Of a stretch of DNA of 64,000 bases, positions 8,844 through 18,267 are shown one piece after another (the first letter of the stretch is position 1; every line of letters starts with the position of its first letter). The DNA lies in assembly GCF_900092025.1 (NCBI RefSeq), contig NZ_FLTX01000040.1, positions 56,885-120,884 of the forward strand. The letters run 5' to 3'. A program made the translations under genes and the position numbers. This DNA is from Xanthomonas bromi. GTDB lineage: Bacteria; Pseudomonadota; Gammaproteobacteria; Xanthomonadales; Xanthomonadaceae. The notes beneath the pieces are model-generated. The model had not been told where the DNA came from, did no database searches, and saw nothing but the letters and a program-made list of their open reading frames with translations.

Positions 8844-10421
8844 TTACAGCACCTCGAGATGGGCCCGCCAGTGCGCGGCCTGGGCCTGCACCTCAGCCAA
8901 TATCTCCGGAGCCATGCTATCGAGCTGCCGATACGGCATCGCCAGGCGCTCGTTCGTCCCTAGCAGCGGGCGCTGCCGCTGCAGAAAATCCCAATACAGC
9001 GCGTTGTACGGGCAGGCGTTCGCGCCGACCCGCAGCTTGCGCTGGTACCGGCAGCCACTGCAGTAATCGCTCATGCGATCGATATAGGCCGCCCCGCTGA
9101 TATACGGTTTACTGCCGAGCAGGCCGCCATCGGCGAACTGGCTCATGCCCAGGGTATTGGGCAGCTCCACCCACTCGAAGGCGTCGATGTAAACCCCCAG
9201 GTACCAGCGATGCAGCGCCTGCGGGTCCAATCCCGCCAGCAGCGCGAAATTGCCGATCACCATCAGCCGCTGGATGTGATGCGCGTGCGCGTTAGCCAAC
9301 GAATTGCCGACCGCATCGGCCAGGCAACGCATGCCGACCTGCCCATCCCAGAACCAGTGCGGCAGCGGTGCATGCTGATCGAGGCGATTCACCTGCGCGT
9401 AGCCGGGCATCTGCGACCAGTACACACCGCGCACGTATTCGCGCCAACCCAGAATCTGTCGGATGAAGCCTTCCACCGCCGCCAGCGGCGCATGCCCTTG
9501 CCGCCACGCATCTTCGGCGCGCGCGATCACTTCGCGTGGGTGCAGCATCTTGACGTTGAGTGCGAACGACAGCAGCGAATGGAACAGACGCGGGCTGCGC
9601 GTGCTCATCGCATCTTCGTAACGGCCGAAATCCGGCAACGCGTGCGCGATGAATGCATCCAGATGCTGCAAGGCTTCTGCACGATCCAGCGGCCACGGCA
9701 GGGCCTGCGCATTCGATGCACCGAAGCTGCGCACGCCGGCGGCTTCGATCGTGTGCCAGAGCGCAGTGTGATCATGCCTCGCCCGCCAATCCGGCGGCGC
9801 AGGCGGGTCGCCCGGCCAGGGCGCGCGATTGTCGTGATCGAAATTCCAGCGCCCGCCCTCCGGTTGCCCGGCGGCATCGAGCAGGATGCGATGGCGCCGG
9901 CGCAGATGCCGATAGAACACTTCCATGCGCCACGGGGTCCCGGCACGGAAACATGCGGCAACTTCATTGCGCTCGGTCAGAAAATGTTCGCTGTCGACCA
10001 TGTGCGTCGCGAAGGGCTGCGCAGCACTCCAGTGTTGCAGCGCTTCATCCAGCCGCCACTCGCCCGGGGCCTGATACTCCAGCCGTTGCGCACGGTAGTG
10101 CGCCATCAGCGCATCGAGGTTATGCGGAATCGATTGCCGGTTGCTGGCGTTGTCGATCGTCACATAGCGCACCCGATGCCCGGCCTGCCGCAAGCCTGCA
10201 GCGAACGCGCGCATCGCCGCGAAGATCGCCAGGATCTTCTGCGCGTGATGCAGCACGTAGTCGGTTTCCTCGCGCACCTCCATCAGCACATAGACCACAC
10301 CGGCGTCGCGCGTCGCAAACCAGCTGTGCTGCGGATTGAGTTGGTCGCCCAGAATCAAGCGCAACGTATGGGCCGGCGTTTGCTGGGTGGTTTCTGTTGT
10401 AGATGCGCTGGAATCATGCAT
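8844..10421 (-). CDS. Iron-sulfur bacterial cryptochrome/photolyase (PhrB/FeS-BCP type)
   Basis: 525-aa flavoprotein of the prokaryotic (6-4) photolyase / CryB group. The N-terminal antenna domain starts LRLILGDQLNP. The C-terminal FAD domain carries four cysteines at residues 366, 454, 457 and 470. The spacing 88-3-13 equals that of the [4Fe-4S] ligands of Agrobacterium PhrB (350/438/441/454, from memory). This makes a light-driven (6-4) photoproduct repair enzyme, or a blue-light sensor derived from it, the best reading. Start ATGCATGAT at 10421. The upstream minus-strand neighbours are a renalase-like flavoprotein and a FrnE-type protein, a plausible light/oxidative stress group. Confidence 0.92.
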   Translation of the reverse strand: MHDSSASTTETTQQTPAHTLRLILGDQLNPQHSWFATRDAGVVYVLMEVREETDYVLHHAQKILAIFAAMRAFAAGLRQAGHRVRYVTIDNASNRQSIPHNLDALMAHYRAQRLEYQAPGEWRLDEALQHWSAAQPFATHMVDSEHFLTERNEVAACFRAGTPWRMEVFYRHLRRRHRILLDAAGQPEGGRWNFDHDNRAPWPGDPPAPPDWRARHDHTALWHTIEAAGVRSFGASNAQALPWPLDRAEALQHLDAFIAHALPDFGRYEDAMSTRSPRLFHSLLSFALNVKMLHPREVIARAEDAWRQGHAPLAAVEGFIRQILGWREYVRGVYWSQMPGYAQVNRLDQHAPLPHWFWDGQVGMRCLADAVGNSLANAHAHHIQRLMVIGNFALLAGLDPQALHRWYLGVYIDAFEWVELPNTLGMSQFADGGLLGSKPYISGAAYIDRMSDYCSGCRYQRKLRVGANACPYNALYWDFLQRQRPLLGTNERLAMPYRQLDSMAPEILAEVQAQAAHWRAHLEVL

Positions 10422-10600
10422 CGGCGCGGCGCTCGATCATGCTGGATGCACAGGCGCGCACGTGCTGCGACACTGCGTCGGCAAGCGTTCGATCCGACTG
10501 AAATGCTGTGATCACCGGGGCTGGACGCACAGACGAAGGCCATGACAGACACATGGTTTTGCGGCGCGCCACGCTCTGTTCTGCACTGCCGGCCACGGCG

Positions 10601-11611
10601 TCAGTCGCGATCGCTCTGCGGGATGTCGCTCGCAGATACGCGCTGCGCCAACGCTGTCCCGCTCTGCCATGCGCCCTCCACCTTGCCGCCTGCCAACCAG
10701 TCGCCGCACAGACCTAAGCCAAGCTGCGCATCCCAGACGCAGCCGATCTGCAACACGGGGTCGCTGCTGGCGACCGTCCAAAAAGAACAATCGCAGGACT
10801 GCGGCATCGGCAAACCGAGCGCTGCAAGCTCCGGCAGGATGCTGGCGATGACCTGCGCGGGCGTGGCATCGCAGTGCGTCTGGCTCCACTCGGCGGTGGC
10901 ATGCAACAGCCAGGTCTCGGTGCCCGCACGCGCAGGCTTGCCGGAGTTGCGTGCCACCCAACGTAACGGGCCGGTATTGACGAACAGTGCGTCGTAGCCC
11001 GGATCGACTGGCGCATCGAAATGCGCCATCACCGCCCAGGCAGGCCGCATGCGCGCCTGTTCGGCCGTCGTCACCAGCGCAGGTGCGATCTGAGCAAGTA
11101 ACGCAACCGCACTCGGTACCGGAACAGCCAGCAACACCGTATCGAACATGTGCATCGTCGCGTCTTGCCGGGCCGAGACGCTCCATCCCTGCGCGTTACG
11201 CTGCAGCGCGTGCACCTCGGTAGACAGGCACACATCCAGACGCGCTGCGAGCGCACGGGCCGGCGCGGCCATATCGGGAACACCCACATAACGCGTCACT
11301 GCACTCTGCGATCGGCGCAACTGCGCGCCGTCCCAGCTTGCGATACGCGCCTGCCAGGGCGCGGCAACGCCGATGTCGATCCAGGCATTCACGACCGCTG
11401 CGAATGCGGGATCGCGCGCCGTGAAATATTGCGCGCCGTGATCGCATTGCCAGTGCGCGCCTGCGCAATGCCGCATGCGACCGCCAGGCGTCTCGGCCTG
11501 ATCGAAGACCGTGACGGCATGGCCCGCCGCCTGCAGCTGCTGTGCGCAGGCCAGCCCGGCCAGCCCGGCGCCGATCACTGCCACCGTCTGCGCGCGGGCA
11601 GGCAGTGTCAT
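10601..11611 (-). CDS. NAD(P)/FAD-dependent oxidoreductase (renalase-like)
   Basis: 336-aa flavin amine-oxidase-superfamily protein. N-terminal Rossmann motif VIGAGLAGLACAQQL, then the FAD segment FDQAETPGGRMRH and HGAQYFTARD. The C-terminal FAD-contact segment is LGLCGDWLAGGKVEGAWQSG. Bacterial renalases oxidise isomeric dihydropyridine nucleotides; that activity is only a family-based guess here. The ATG at 11611 was picked because the Rossmann strand starts about ten residues in; 11635 is an alternative ATG. It lies 40 nt after the FrnE gene and 179 nt before the photolyase start, all minus strand. Confidence 0.82.
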   Translation of the reverse strand: MTLPARAQTVAVIGAGLAGLACAQQLQAAGHAVTVFDQAETPGGRMRHCAGAHWQCDHGAQYFTARDPAFAAVVNAWIDIGVAAPWQARIASWDGAQLRRSQSAVTRYVGVPDMAAPARALAARLDVCLSTEVHALQRNAQGWSVSARQDATMHMFDTVLLAVPVPSAVALLAQIAPALVTTAEQARMRPAWAVMAHFDAPVDPGYDALFVNTGPLRWVARNSGKPARAGTETWLLHATAEWSQTHCDATPAQVIASILPELAALGLPMPQSCDCSFWTVASSDPVLQIGCVWDAQLGLGLCGDWLAGGKVEGAWQSGTALAQRVSASDIPQSDRD

Positions 11612-11651
11612 GCGGTGGCGCGCACGTCGGCGCATGCAGCAGGCATCTGGG

Positions 11652-12335
11652 TCACACCGCGCAGCCGTCCGGCCCGCAAGCATCGGGCCCGCCGACCGGC
11701 GTCGATTCGGCGGCCAACTGCAGCAGCGCCTGCGCAAAACTTTCCGGCGGCTGCGCCCCCTGGATCAGGACGCGGCCGTCGATCACGAAACTGGGTACCG
11801 CACGGATACCCAGCGCCGCGGCCTGCGCCAGTTGCGCCTGCACCTCGACGAGGCCTTCGTCCGACGCCAGCATCGCCTGCACGCGCGCCGCCGCAAGGCC
11901 GCCGGCCTCACCGACGCGCACCAGCGTGTCGATCGCGCCCACATTCTGGCCTTCGGCAAAATGCGCATGGAACAGCGCTTCCATCACCGCATCCACATCG
12001 CCTTCGTGGCTGGCCAGCCAGATCAACCGATGCGCACGCAGCGTACTGACCTGCACCTGGCCGCGGCCAAAATCCAGCGGCAATCCTTCCGCCTGCGCAG
12101 TGGCCTGGGTCTGCGCCAGCATCTGCTCGACCCGCACAGCATCACCGAACTTCAACGCCAGCGCGTCACGCAACGGCGTCGGCTCCAGACCTGCCTCGGG
12201 GTCAAGCTCGAATGCGTGGTAGTGAATATCCAGGGTCGGTGCCTGCGCGCCAAGCGCAGCGATGGCGGCCTGGAAACGATGCTTGCCGATCCAGCACCAG
12301 GGACACACTACGTCGGACCAGATGTCGATGCGCAT
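11652..12335 (-). CDS. DsbA-family oxidoreductase (FrnE/HCCA isomerase-like)
   Basis: 227-aa thioredoxin-fold protein without a signal peptide, so cytoplasmic. The redox motif CPWC is at residues 11-14 within SDVVCPWCWIGK. A helical insert follows, then the cis-proline region AVPSFVID. The C-terminal tail carries two further cysteines in DACGPDGCAV, which could form a second disulfide or bind metal. FrnE-type proteins are linked to oxidative-stress tolerance in other bacteria. Start ATG at 12335. Upstream is a spacer carrying heptamer repeats. Confidence 0.88.
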   Translation of the reverse strand: MRIDIWSDVVCPWCWIGKHRFQAAIAALGAQAPTLDIHYHAFELDPEAGLEPTPLRDALALKFGDAVRVEQMLAQTQATAQAEGLPLDFGRGQVQVSTLRAHRLIWLASHEGDVDAVMEALFHAHFAEGQNVGAIDTLVRVGEAGGLAAARVQAMLASDEGLVEVQAQLAQAAALGIRAVPSFVIDGRVLIQGAQPPESFAQALLQLAAESTPVGGPDACGPDGCAV

Positions 12336-12338
12336 GAG

Positions 12339-12568
12339 CGGGGATTCGTTGGTGGGATTGGGGATTTGTGGAGCATAAACGGGATTGGGGAATCCGGCCT
12401 TACGCGTCGCAAGGTGCTAGCCAATGCGGGATTGCAGCGCAGTGATGAGGGATTCGCAAAGCAGTAGCCCAGCGCCGATTGTCACCTGCTTTTACGAATC
12501 ACCAATCGCACATCCACCCTCCAGGGCACTGAGCGCCCTGTTCGCTTTTACGAATCCCAAATGCCGAA
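12339..12568. repeat. Intergenic GGGATTC-type heptamer cluster (inverted)
   Basis: The spacer between the CYTH and FrnE genes. The left part holds GGGATTC, GGGATTG and GGGGAATCC words (12339-12395). The right part holds the complementary words ACGAATC, CGAATCCC and GAATCACGAATCCCC (12493-12580). The word CTTTTACGAATC occurs twice, near 12489 and 12545. Same sequence family as the arrays at 13067, 19480 and 21443. Confidence 0.6.
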
Positions 12569-13066
12569 TCACGAATCCCCGCTCCAACGCTGAAACGGAT
12601 GCGAAGCCAGTGCCAGGTTGTAATAGCGCACGTCGTCGGTGACTTCGGTTCCGATCCACTCGGGCATGGCGAATGCTTCGTCGGCGCGTTCGAGTTCGAT
12701 CTCTGCGACCACCAGCCCGGCGTTGTCGCCGAGAAATTCATCCACTTCCCATACATGGCCCTGGTAGGCGACCAGATGACGGCGTTTGTCGATCAGGCCG
12801 CCCACGCACAGCGCCAGCAACGCGTGCGCATCGGCAAGCGGAATCGGATATTCGAACTCCTGCCGCGTATGTCCCACCTCGCGCGATTTCAGATTGAGAA
12901 ACGCGGCTTCGCCCTGAATCCGCACCCGCACCGATGCATTCTGCGCACCACTGCGCAGCGCTGCCTGGTCGTTGATGTAGCCCTGCGCCATCGGAATGAC
13001 TGCATGCGCGGCCTGGCGCCAACCGTCGCCGGTGACCAGGAATTTGCGTTCGATTTCTACAGGCAT
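12569..13066 (-). CDS. CYTH-domain triphosphate tunnel protein
   Basis: 165-aa stand-alone CYTH domain. The ExExK signature is E4-I-E6-R-K8, and alternating basic/acidic tunnel strands follow (VRVRI, LNLKS, FEYPI, VWEVDEF, AEIELE). Such proteins are usually inorganic triphosphatases or unknown TTM enzymes; adenylate cyclase activity is not implied by the domain alone. The ATG at 13066 was chosen because the in-frame extension to 13174 is encoded entirely by intergenic GATTCCC repeats. It lies 108 nt from rlmD across those repeats and may be expressed separately. Confidence 0.88.
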   Translation of the reverse strand: MPVEIERKFLVTGDGWRQAAHAVIPMAQGYINDQAALRSGAQNASVRVRIQGEAAFLNLKSREVGHTRQEFEYPIPLADAHALLALCVGGLIDKRRHLVAYQGHVWEVDEFLGDNAGLVVAEIELERADEAFAMPEWIGTEVTDDVRYYNLALASHPFQRWSGDS

Positions 13067-13174
13067 GGGAATCAGGAATGGAGAATGGGGAATCGCAACA
13101 GCATACGGCGAACCGCTTCTACGATTCCCGATTCCCGATTCCCGATTCCCGATTCCCGATTCCCAAATCCCCAA
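13067..13174. repeat. Heptamer array with six perfect GATTCCC copies
   Basis: Six head-to-tail copies of GATTCCC occupy 13123-13164, followed by degenerate copies. Facing them on the other side of the spacer (13067-13096) are words of the complementary type (GGGAATC, GGAATGG, GGGGAATC). The unit is therefore an inverted array able to fold on itself. It fills the CYTH-rlmD gap. Confidence 0.9.
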
Positions 13175-14509
13175 TCACCGCCTCTCAAACACCGCAATGC
13201 TTTCCACGTGCGCGGTGTGCGGGAACATGTCCATCGCGCCCGCCGAGACCAGCGTGAAGCCCTGCTCGTTGACCAGATAGCCGGCGTCGCGCGCCAGCGA
13301 GCCCGGGTGGCAGCTCACGTAGACAATGCGCTCGAACGTCTTCAATGGCAGCTGCTGCAGCACTTCCAACGCGCCGGAGCGCGGCGGGTCCAGCAGCAGT
13401 TTGTCGAAGCCTTGACGCATCCAGGCGGCGTTGCGCTGATCCTGGGTCAGGTCGGCGGCGTAGAACTGCGCATTTTCCAGGCCATTGCGCTGCGCGTTCT
13501 CTTTCGCCCGCGCCACCAGACCGGCGTCGCCTTCCACGCCCACCACCTCGCGCACCACGCGCGCCAGCGGCAGGGTGAAGTTGCCCAGGCCGCAGAACAG
13601 GTCCAGCACACGGTCGTCGGGCTGGGCGTTAAGCAATGCCAGCGCGTGCGCGATCATCTTCTGATTGAGCGACGCGTTGACCTGGATGAAGTCCAGCGGC
13701 CGGAACGCCAGTTCCACGTCCCATTGCGGCAGGCGGAACGACAACGGCACCTCCTGCGGCCACAGCGGATGCACGCTGTCCACTCCGCCGGGCTGCAGGA
13801 AGATTGCAAATCCGTGCTCCTGCGCAAACGCGATCCAGGCCTGCCGGTCGCGCTCGCTGAGTGACTGCATATGGCGGATGGTCAACGCCACCGCATCGTC
13901 GCCGGCAATGAATTCGATCTGCGGAATGTCGCGCTTGCCGTCCATGCCTTCGACCAGCGCGGCCAGCAACGGGATCTTCTCGCCGATCTGCGGAATCACC
14001 GTGTAGCAGACCGACAGGTCGGCCACGAAGCGCGGGTCGAGCTCGCGAAAGCCGATCAGCGTCTTGTCCTTCTTCTCCACGCGGCGTACCGAGAAGCGGC
14101 CCTTGCGCCGATAGCCCCAGTTGTCTCCGGTCAGCGCAGGCAGCACGGTCTGCGGGGTGACGTGACCGATGCGCTCGAGGTTGTCCATCAGCACGCGCTG
14201 CTTGGCGACGATTTGCTGCGACTCCTCCAGATGCTGCAACACGCAGCCCGCGCAGACACCGAAGTGCGGGCAGCGCGGGGTGACCCGCTGTGGCGAGGTC
14301 TCCAGCACCTCCACCGTCCTGGCTTCATCGAAATGGCGGCTGCGGGCGGTCGGTTCGGCACGCACCAGCTCGCCCGGCAAGGCGCCGCTGATGAAGGTGA
14401 CTTTGCCGCCCTCGCCGTCGCGGCGCGCCACCCCGCGGCCGTCGTGGCTCAGGTCGGTGATCGCGGTCTGGAAGGGAGTACGGTCGAAACGATTTCTGGT
14501 TCTGGCCAC
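13175..14509 (-). CDS. rlmD: 23S rRNA (uracil-1939-C5) methyltransferase RlmD
   Basis: SAM-dependent rRNA methyltransferase, 444 aa. The N-terminal TRAM domain is followed by a [4Fe-4S] set at C80, C86, C89 and C168, nearly the E. coli RlmD pattern. The C-terminal Rossmann domain shows LDLFCGLGNFTLPLA (SAM site), LLLDPPRSG, and the catalytic-cysteine motif YVSCHPGSLARD. The GTG start at 14509 gives a protein beginning MARTRNR, just ahead of the TRAM domain; the longer frame to 14530 has no better start. Divergent from the receiver-Hpt gene, with a 158-nt shared promoter region. Confidence 0.94.
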   Translation of the reverse strand: MARTRNRFDRTPFQTAITDLSHDGRGVARRDGEGGKVTFISGALPGELVRAEPTARSRHFDEARTVEVLETSPQRVTPRCPHFGVCAGCVLQHLEESQQIVAKQRVLMDNLERIGHVTPQTVLPALTGDNWGYRRKGRFSVRRVEKKDKTLIGFRELDPRFVADLSVCYTVIPQIGEKIPLLAALVEGMDGKRDIPQIEFIAGDDAVALTIRHMQSLSERDRQAWIAFAQEHGFAIFLQPGGVDSVHPLWPQEVPLSFRLPQWDVELAFRPLDFIQVNASLNQKMIAHALALLNAQPDDRVLDLFCGLGNFTLPLARVVREVVGVEGDAGLVARAKENAQRNGLENAQFYAADLTQDQRNAAWMRQGFDKLLLDPPRSGALEVLQQLPLKTFERIVYVSCHPGSLARDAGYLVNEQGFTLVSAGAMDMFPHTAHVESIAVFERR

Positions 14510-14667
14510 GTGGCGGCAAGCTGCGGGCAAAAAGGGTGCGTATTGTCGCAGATGCGATCAATAGAGGTCGCGCCGGGCCGCGCAACAATTGTGGCGCCCT
14601 GCAAACACAGGCACACTCCGGCTGCACGCGGCGAATCAGGACGCGGCATCGCTGACAAGGAGGCAGC

Positions 14668-15390
14668 ATGAACATGGCCACACGCCAGGAACCCCACCCA
14701 CACCTATTACTGGTGGAAGACGACCCGATCAGCCGTGGGTTCTTGCAGGCTGTATTGGACGGTCTTCCTGCCACGGTGGACTGTGCCGATTCTCTTTCTT
14801 CGGCGCTCGACCGCGCACGCGAACGTCGCCACGATCTCTGGCTGATCGACGTCAACCTTCCCGATGGCACCGGCAGCGGGCTACTGCGTGCATTGCGCCT
14901 GCTGCACCCGGACGTGCCGGCACTTGCGCACACCGCCGACGCCACCATGGCGATGCAGCACAGCCTGCAGTCCGACGGGTTTCTGGAACTGCTGGTCAAA
15001 CCGCTGACCTCCGAGCGCTTGCTGCAGGCAGTGCGACGCGGACTGGCCCGCGGCCGCTACAGCGTGGCCCCGGTGGGCGTGCTGGACATCACCGCCAGCG
15101 ACTGGGACGAGACGGCCGCGCTCAGTGCGCTCAACGGCCAGCAACATCACCTCAACGCCCTGCGCGAGCTGTTCCTGGCCGAACTGCCGGGCACTCGGGA
15201 TGCAGTGGATTCGGCCCTGCAAATCAGCGACGAACAGGCATTACGCAACCATCTGCATCGGTTGCAGGCCAGCTGCGGCTTTGTCGGCGCGGCGCGGCTT
15301 GCCGGCGCAGTGCGCCTGCTGCGCGGCGACCCGCAATCGCGGACCGCACGCACCCAATTCCATGCAGCGGTGGCTGCGTTGCTGCATTGA
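14668..15390 (+). CDS. Orphan receiver-Hpt two-domain response protein
   Basis: 240 aa. The N-terminal CheY-like receiver has an acidic pocket at E17/D18/D19, phospho-acceptor D61 (LIDVNLPDG), T89 and K111 (LLVKPL). The C-terminal Hpt domain carries phospho-histidine H197 in HRLQASCGFVGA, where the usual K of HxxK is Q. No DNA-binding or enzymatic output domain is present, so it should relay phosphate rather than act directly. The Shine-Dalgarno AAGGAGG precedes ATG 14668. No kinase gene is nearby. Likely a relay or phosphate sink for a hybrid kinase encoded elsewhere. Confidence 0.88.
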   Translation: MNMATRQEPHPHLLLVEDDPISRGFLQAVLDGLPATVDCADSLSSALDRARERRHDLWLIDVNLPDGTGSGLLRALRLLHPDVPALAHTADATMAMQHSLQSDGFLELLVKPLTSERLLQAVRRGLARGRYSVAPVGVLDITASDWDETAALSALNGQQHHLNALRELFLAELPGTRDAVDSALQISDEQALRNHLHRLQASCGFVGAARLAGAVRLLRGDPQSRTARTQFHAAVAALLH

Positions 15391-15756
15391 GCGGCGTGGC
15401 GGCGGTGCGGCTCCGGCGCCGCGGTGGATGCATTGCAGGTTTGTTGATCGAGCAGCGTCTTGCAGCCATCACCGACCGCGTTGGCGTTCGCATCGTTTGC
15501 TGGCGGTTGACTGCCTGAGTGACCCCCAAGCGCGGCGCAGGGTCTCTGTACTGCTGCCTTGCCAGGTCCAAATCAGATAACGAAGCTCACGCATGGTCGT
15601 CAGGCGCGTGCGTAACTCTCTTGGAACCGGCGGGCACCTGTGCTGCCCTCATCCCGAGCACCAGTTTGGACTGCCTGGCCGCTGCGCCGTCGTAGCGCCA
15701 GTCGCTGTTGAACGTCTCCGCAGCAGCATCGTCTGCATGCCCAGCGCTGCGCGCGA
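15391..15756. other. Convergent spacer, no gene seen
   Basis: 366 nt between the receiver-Hpt gene and the recO stop. Short frames exist on both strands but none has a ribosome site, family resemblance or convincing codon pattern. No clear intrinsic terminator was found. Confidence 0.5.
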
Positions 15757-16479
15757 TCAACGCCGCCGCGCGAGGTCCTCAAGCATTTCCCAGGATTTCA
15801 GGCCGCGCCCCCCCAGATGATGCAGCAGCACACTGCGCATGCTGCGCCGCAGGCCAGGCATATCGTCCACGGCAGGCATGATGTCCTCGCCCAGCGCCAG
15901 CAGCGCCGCACCGGTGACGGTTTCGCGGCGATCCTGCGCCAGCCGCTCGCTCAACACGCGCAATGCGCCTTCCTGCGGATCCAACCGATACCGCGCTGCC
16001 GGGTCGATCGGCTGCCCGTCGCTGTCGTGCTGCAGATCGAAGGCGAAGCCCAGCCCTTCCAGCACGTCGCGCTCGAACCGGCGCAGCCCCCATGCCAACG
16101 GCAGATCGGATGCCAGGTGCGTCCGCGCCTGCGCATAACAGGCATAGAGTTCGGGCACCGGATCGTTGCGCGGCGCCAGGCGCAGCAACAATTCACTGAT
16201 ATAGAAACCGGCCAGCATGGTGTCGCCGACCAGCCGCGGCGCAGTGTCCAACGCCTCGGCCTGGCGCAGCTGGGCCAGCTCGCCGCGCTGCACGGCGCTG
16301 AACTGGATCAATTGCAATGGCTGCAAGGCAGCGCGCAGGGCCTGCTTGCGCGGCCCATGCACACCTCGCGCCAACAGCCCCACCCGCCCGTGCTGCTCGG
16401 TCAACACCTCCACCAACAGACTGGTCTCGCGCCAGGCCCGCACATGCAGGACGAAGCCGTGTTCATGCTCGATCAGCAT
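15757..16479 (-). CDS. recO: DNA repair protein RecO
   Basis: 240 aa, the usual RecO length. An N-terminal OB-fold (about residues 1-80; [21 protein letters not shown]) is followed by the helical RecO_C domain. The family loads RecA with RecR at single-strand gaps and anneals SSB-coated DNA. The zinc-finger cysteines of some RecO proteins are absent, as is common in gammaproteobacteria. It sits last in the lepA-lepB-DUF4845-rnc-era-recO order but is separated from era by 208 nt, so it may have its own promoter. Confidence 0.92.
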   Translation of the reverse strand: MLIEHEHGFVLHVRAWRETSLLVEVLTEQHGRVGLLARGVHGPRKQALRAALQPLQLIQFSAVQRGELAQLRQAEALDTAPRLVGDTMLAGFYISELLLRLAPRNDPVPELYACYAQARTHLASDLPLAWGLRRFERDVLEGLGFAFDLQHDSDGQPIDPAARYRLDPQEGALRVLSERLAQDRRETVTGAALLALGEDIMPAVDDMPGLRRSMRSVLLHHLGGRGLKSWEMLEDLARRR

Positions 16480-16687
16480 GCGCGCAGGAGCCGAGGCTGG
16501 AGATCGCGGACCGGATATCCGGGAAAAGCACAGAATCGTGCGTCACATGGAGACGCCACGCGCCGATGTGGAGCAGAGCAGATGCCGTGAGCGCGAGGCG
16601 CGCAATGGGCGAATGCGCGAAAACGTCTCTTCCGCGGCGTGCCGATGAAATACTGGCCCTGACGTTTCCCGGGCCCCGGTCCTGGCG

Positions 16688-17587
16688 TCATTCGTAGCCG
16701 AACGCCTTCAGCGCAGCCTCGTCGTCCGACCAGCCTTCGCGCACGCGCACCCAGGTCTCCAGGAAGACCTTGGCCCCGAACAGGCGCTCCATCTGCAGAC
16801 GCGCCTTGCCGCCGATTTCTTTCAGGCGGGTGCCGCCCTTGCCGATCACGATCGCCTTCTGGCCTTCGCGCTCCACCCAGATCACCGCACCGATCCGCAA
16901 CAGCGCGCCATCTTCTGCGAAGCGTTCGATCTCAACGGTGGTGGCATATGGCAGTTCTTCGCCAAGCTGGCGCATCAACTGCTCGCGGACCAATTCGCCG
17001 GCCAGGAAGCGCTGGCTGCGATCGGTGATCTCGTCTTCGCCGAACATCGCCTCGGCTTCGGGCACCAGCTTGAGCAGGTCGCCGACCAACGCTTCCAGGC
17101 CCTTGCGCTTGAGCGCGGACACCGGATGCACGGCGGCGAAGGTACGCCCCTCGCTGACCTGGGCCAGGAAGGGGAAGAGCGCTGTCTTGTCCTTCAAGCG
17201 GTCGACCTTGTTGACCACCAGTACCACCGGCACCTCGGCGTCGCTAAGTACGCGGAACGCCAGGGTATCTTCCTCGTCCCAACGGCCGGCCTCGATCACC
17301 AGCACCGCCGCGTCCACGCCTTCGAGCGAGCCGCGCGCAGCGCGATTCATCACCCGGTTCATTGCGCGCTTCTGCTCGCGGTGCAGGCCCGGGGTATCGA
17401 CCAGCACCAGTTGCCCTTCCGGGAACGTGGCGATGCCCAGCAGCCGATGGCGCGTGGTCTGCGGCCGGTTGGACACGATGCTGACCTTTGCGCCGACCAG
17501 GGCGTTGGTCAGGGTGGACTTGCCGACATTTGGCCGGCCGATCACGGCAACGCTACCGCTGCGGTGGGGGGAAGAGGTTTCGCTCAC
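16688..17587 (-). CDS. era: GTPase Era
   Basis: Ribosome-assembly GTPase that binds the 3' end of 16S rRNA, 299 aa. G1 GRPNVGKST (17-25), the G2 region TTRHR, G3 DTPG, G4 NKVD, then a C-terminal KH domain with [11 protein letters not shown]. The GTG start at 17587 overlaps the rnc stop (GTGA), fixing the start and implying coupled translation with RNase III. Upstream in-frame codons lie wholly within rnc. Confidence 0.96.
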   Translation of the reverse strand: MSETSSPHRSGSVAVIGRPNVGKSTLTNALVGAKVSIVSNRPQTTRHRLLGIATFPEGQLVLVDTPGLHREQKRAMNRVMNRAARGSLEGVDAAVLVIEAGRWDEEDTLAFRVLSDAEVPVVLVVNKVDRLKDKTALFPFLAQVSEGRTFAAVHPVSALKRKGLEALVGDLLKLVPEAEAMFGEDEITDRSQRFLAGELVREQLMRQLGEELPYATTVEIERFAEDGALLRIGAVIWVEREGQKAIVIGKGGTRLKEIGGKARLQMERLFGAKVFLETWVRVREGWSDDEAALKAFGYE

Positions 17588-18267
17588 GTGTTTGAATCCA
17601 GTTGTGCGATGACAAGAGTCGCTGCCTGTTGTTCGGCCAGGCGGCGCGAGGTGCCCTGGCCCTCGGCGCGGGCAACGGGCTGCTCCAGAATGCAGGCGAC
17701 GTGGAACTGCTTGGCATGTTCGTCGCCGCTCTCGCTGATCAGAGCGTAATTGGGCAGCGGCAGTTGGCGCGCCTGCAGCCACTCCTGCAGCCGGGTCTTG
17801 GGATCTTTTTCTGCCCTGCCCACCGGCAGTGCCGCCAACGAGACTTCGAACCACGGCAGCACCACCGCACGACAGCGCTCGAAACCGCAGTCCAGGTAGA
17901 TGGCCGCAACGATCGCTTCGACCGCATCGGCCAGGATCGAATCGCGCCGGTGGCCACCGGACTTCAACTCGCCCGGGCCCAACGTGAGGCGTTCGCCCAA
18001 ATTGAGGGTTCGCCCGATCACGGCCAGCGCGCCCTCGCGCACGAGCTCGGCGCGCGCGCGGGTCAATGCGCCTTCATCGGCCTTGGGCCAACGCTGATAC
18101 AGCGCCTCGGCGATCAGCAGATTGACGATGCCGTCGCCGAGAAATTCCAGTCGCTCGTTGTGCGGCGTCCCGGCGCTGCGATGCCGCAGCGCCTGGGCGA
18201 GCAGCGCCGGATCGGCGAATACATGCCCGATCGGATCACCGCGTTGGAAGGTTCTATTGGCCGCCAC
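17584..18267 (-). CDS. rnc: Ribonuclease III
   Basis: Double-strand RNA endonuclease, 227 aa, for rRNA processing. Catalytic domain with the signature [15 protein letters not shown] and the second acidic motif [18 protein letters not shown]-terminal dsRNA-binding domain from about residue 155 ([11 protein letters not shown] ... [15 protein letters not shown]). It overlaps the preceding DUF4845 gene by 14 nt and era by 4 nt, forming one translational chain. Confidence 0.96.
   Translation of the reverse strand: MAANRTFQRGDPIGHVFADPALLAQALRHRSAGTPHNERLEFLGDGIVNLLIAEALYQRWPKADEGALTRARAELVREGALAVIGRTLNLGERLTLGPGELKSGGHRRDSILADAVEAIVAAIYLDCGFERCRAVVLPWFEVSLAALPVGRAEKDPKTRLQEWLQARQLPLPNYALISESGDEHAKQFHVACILEQPVARAEGQGTSRRLAEQQAATLVIAQLDSNT

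Noticed and set aside
12569..13174. Longer CYTH protein starting at 13174.
   Set aside because: The extra 36 residues are translated GATTCCC repeats (ESGIGNRESGIGNR), not protein-like.
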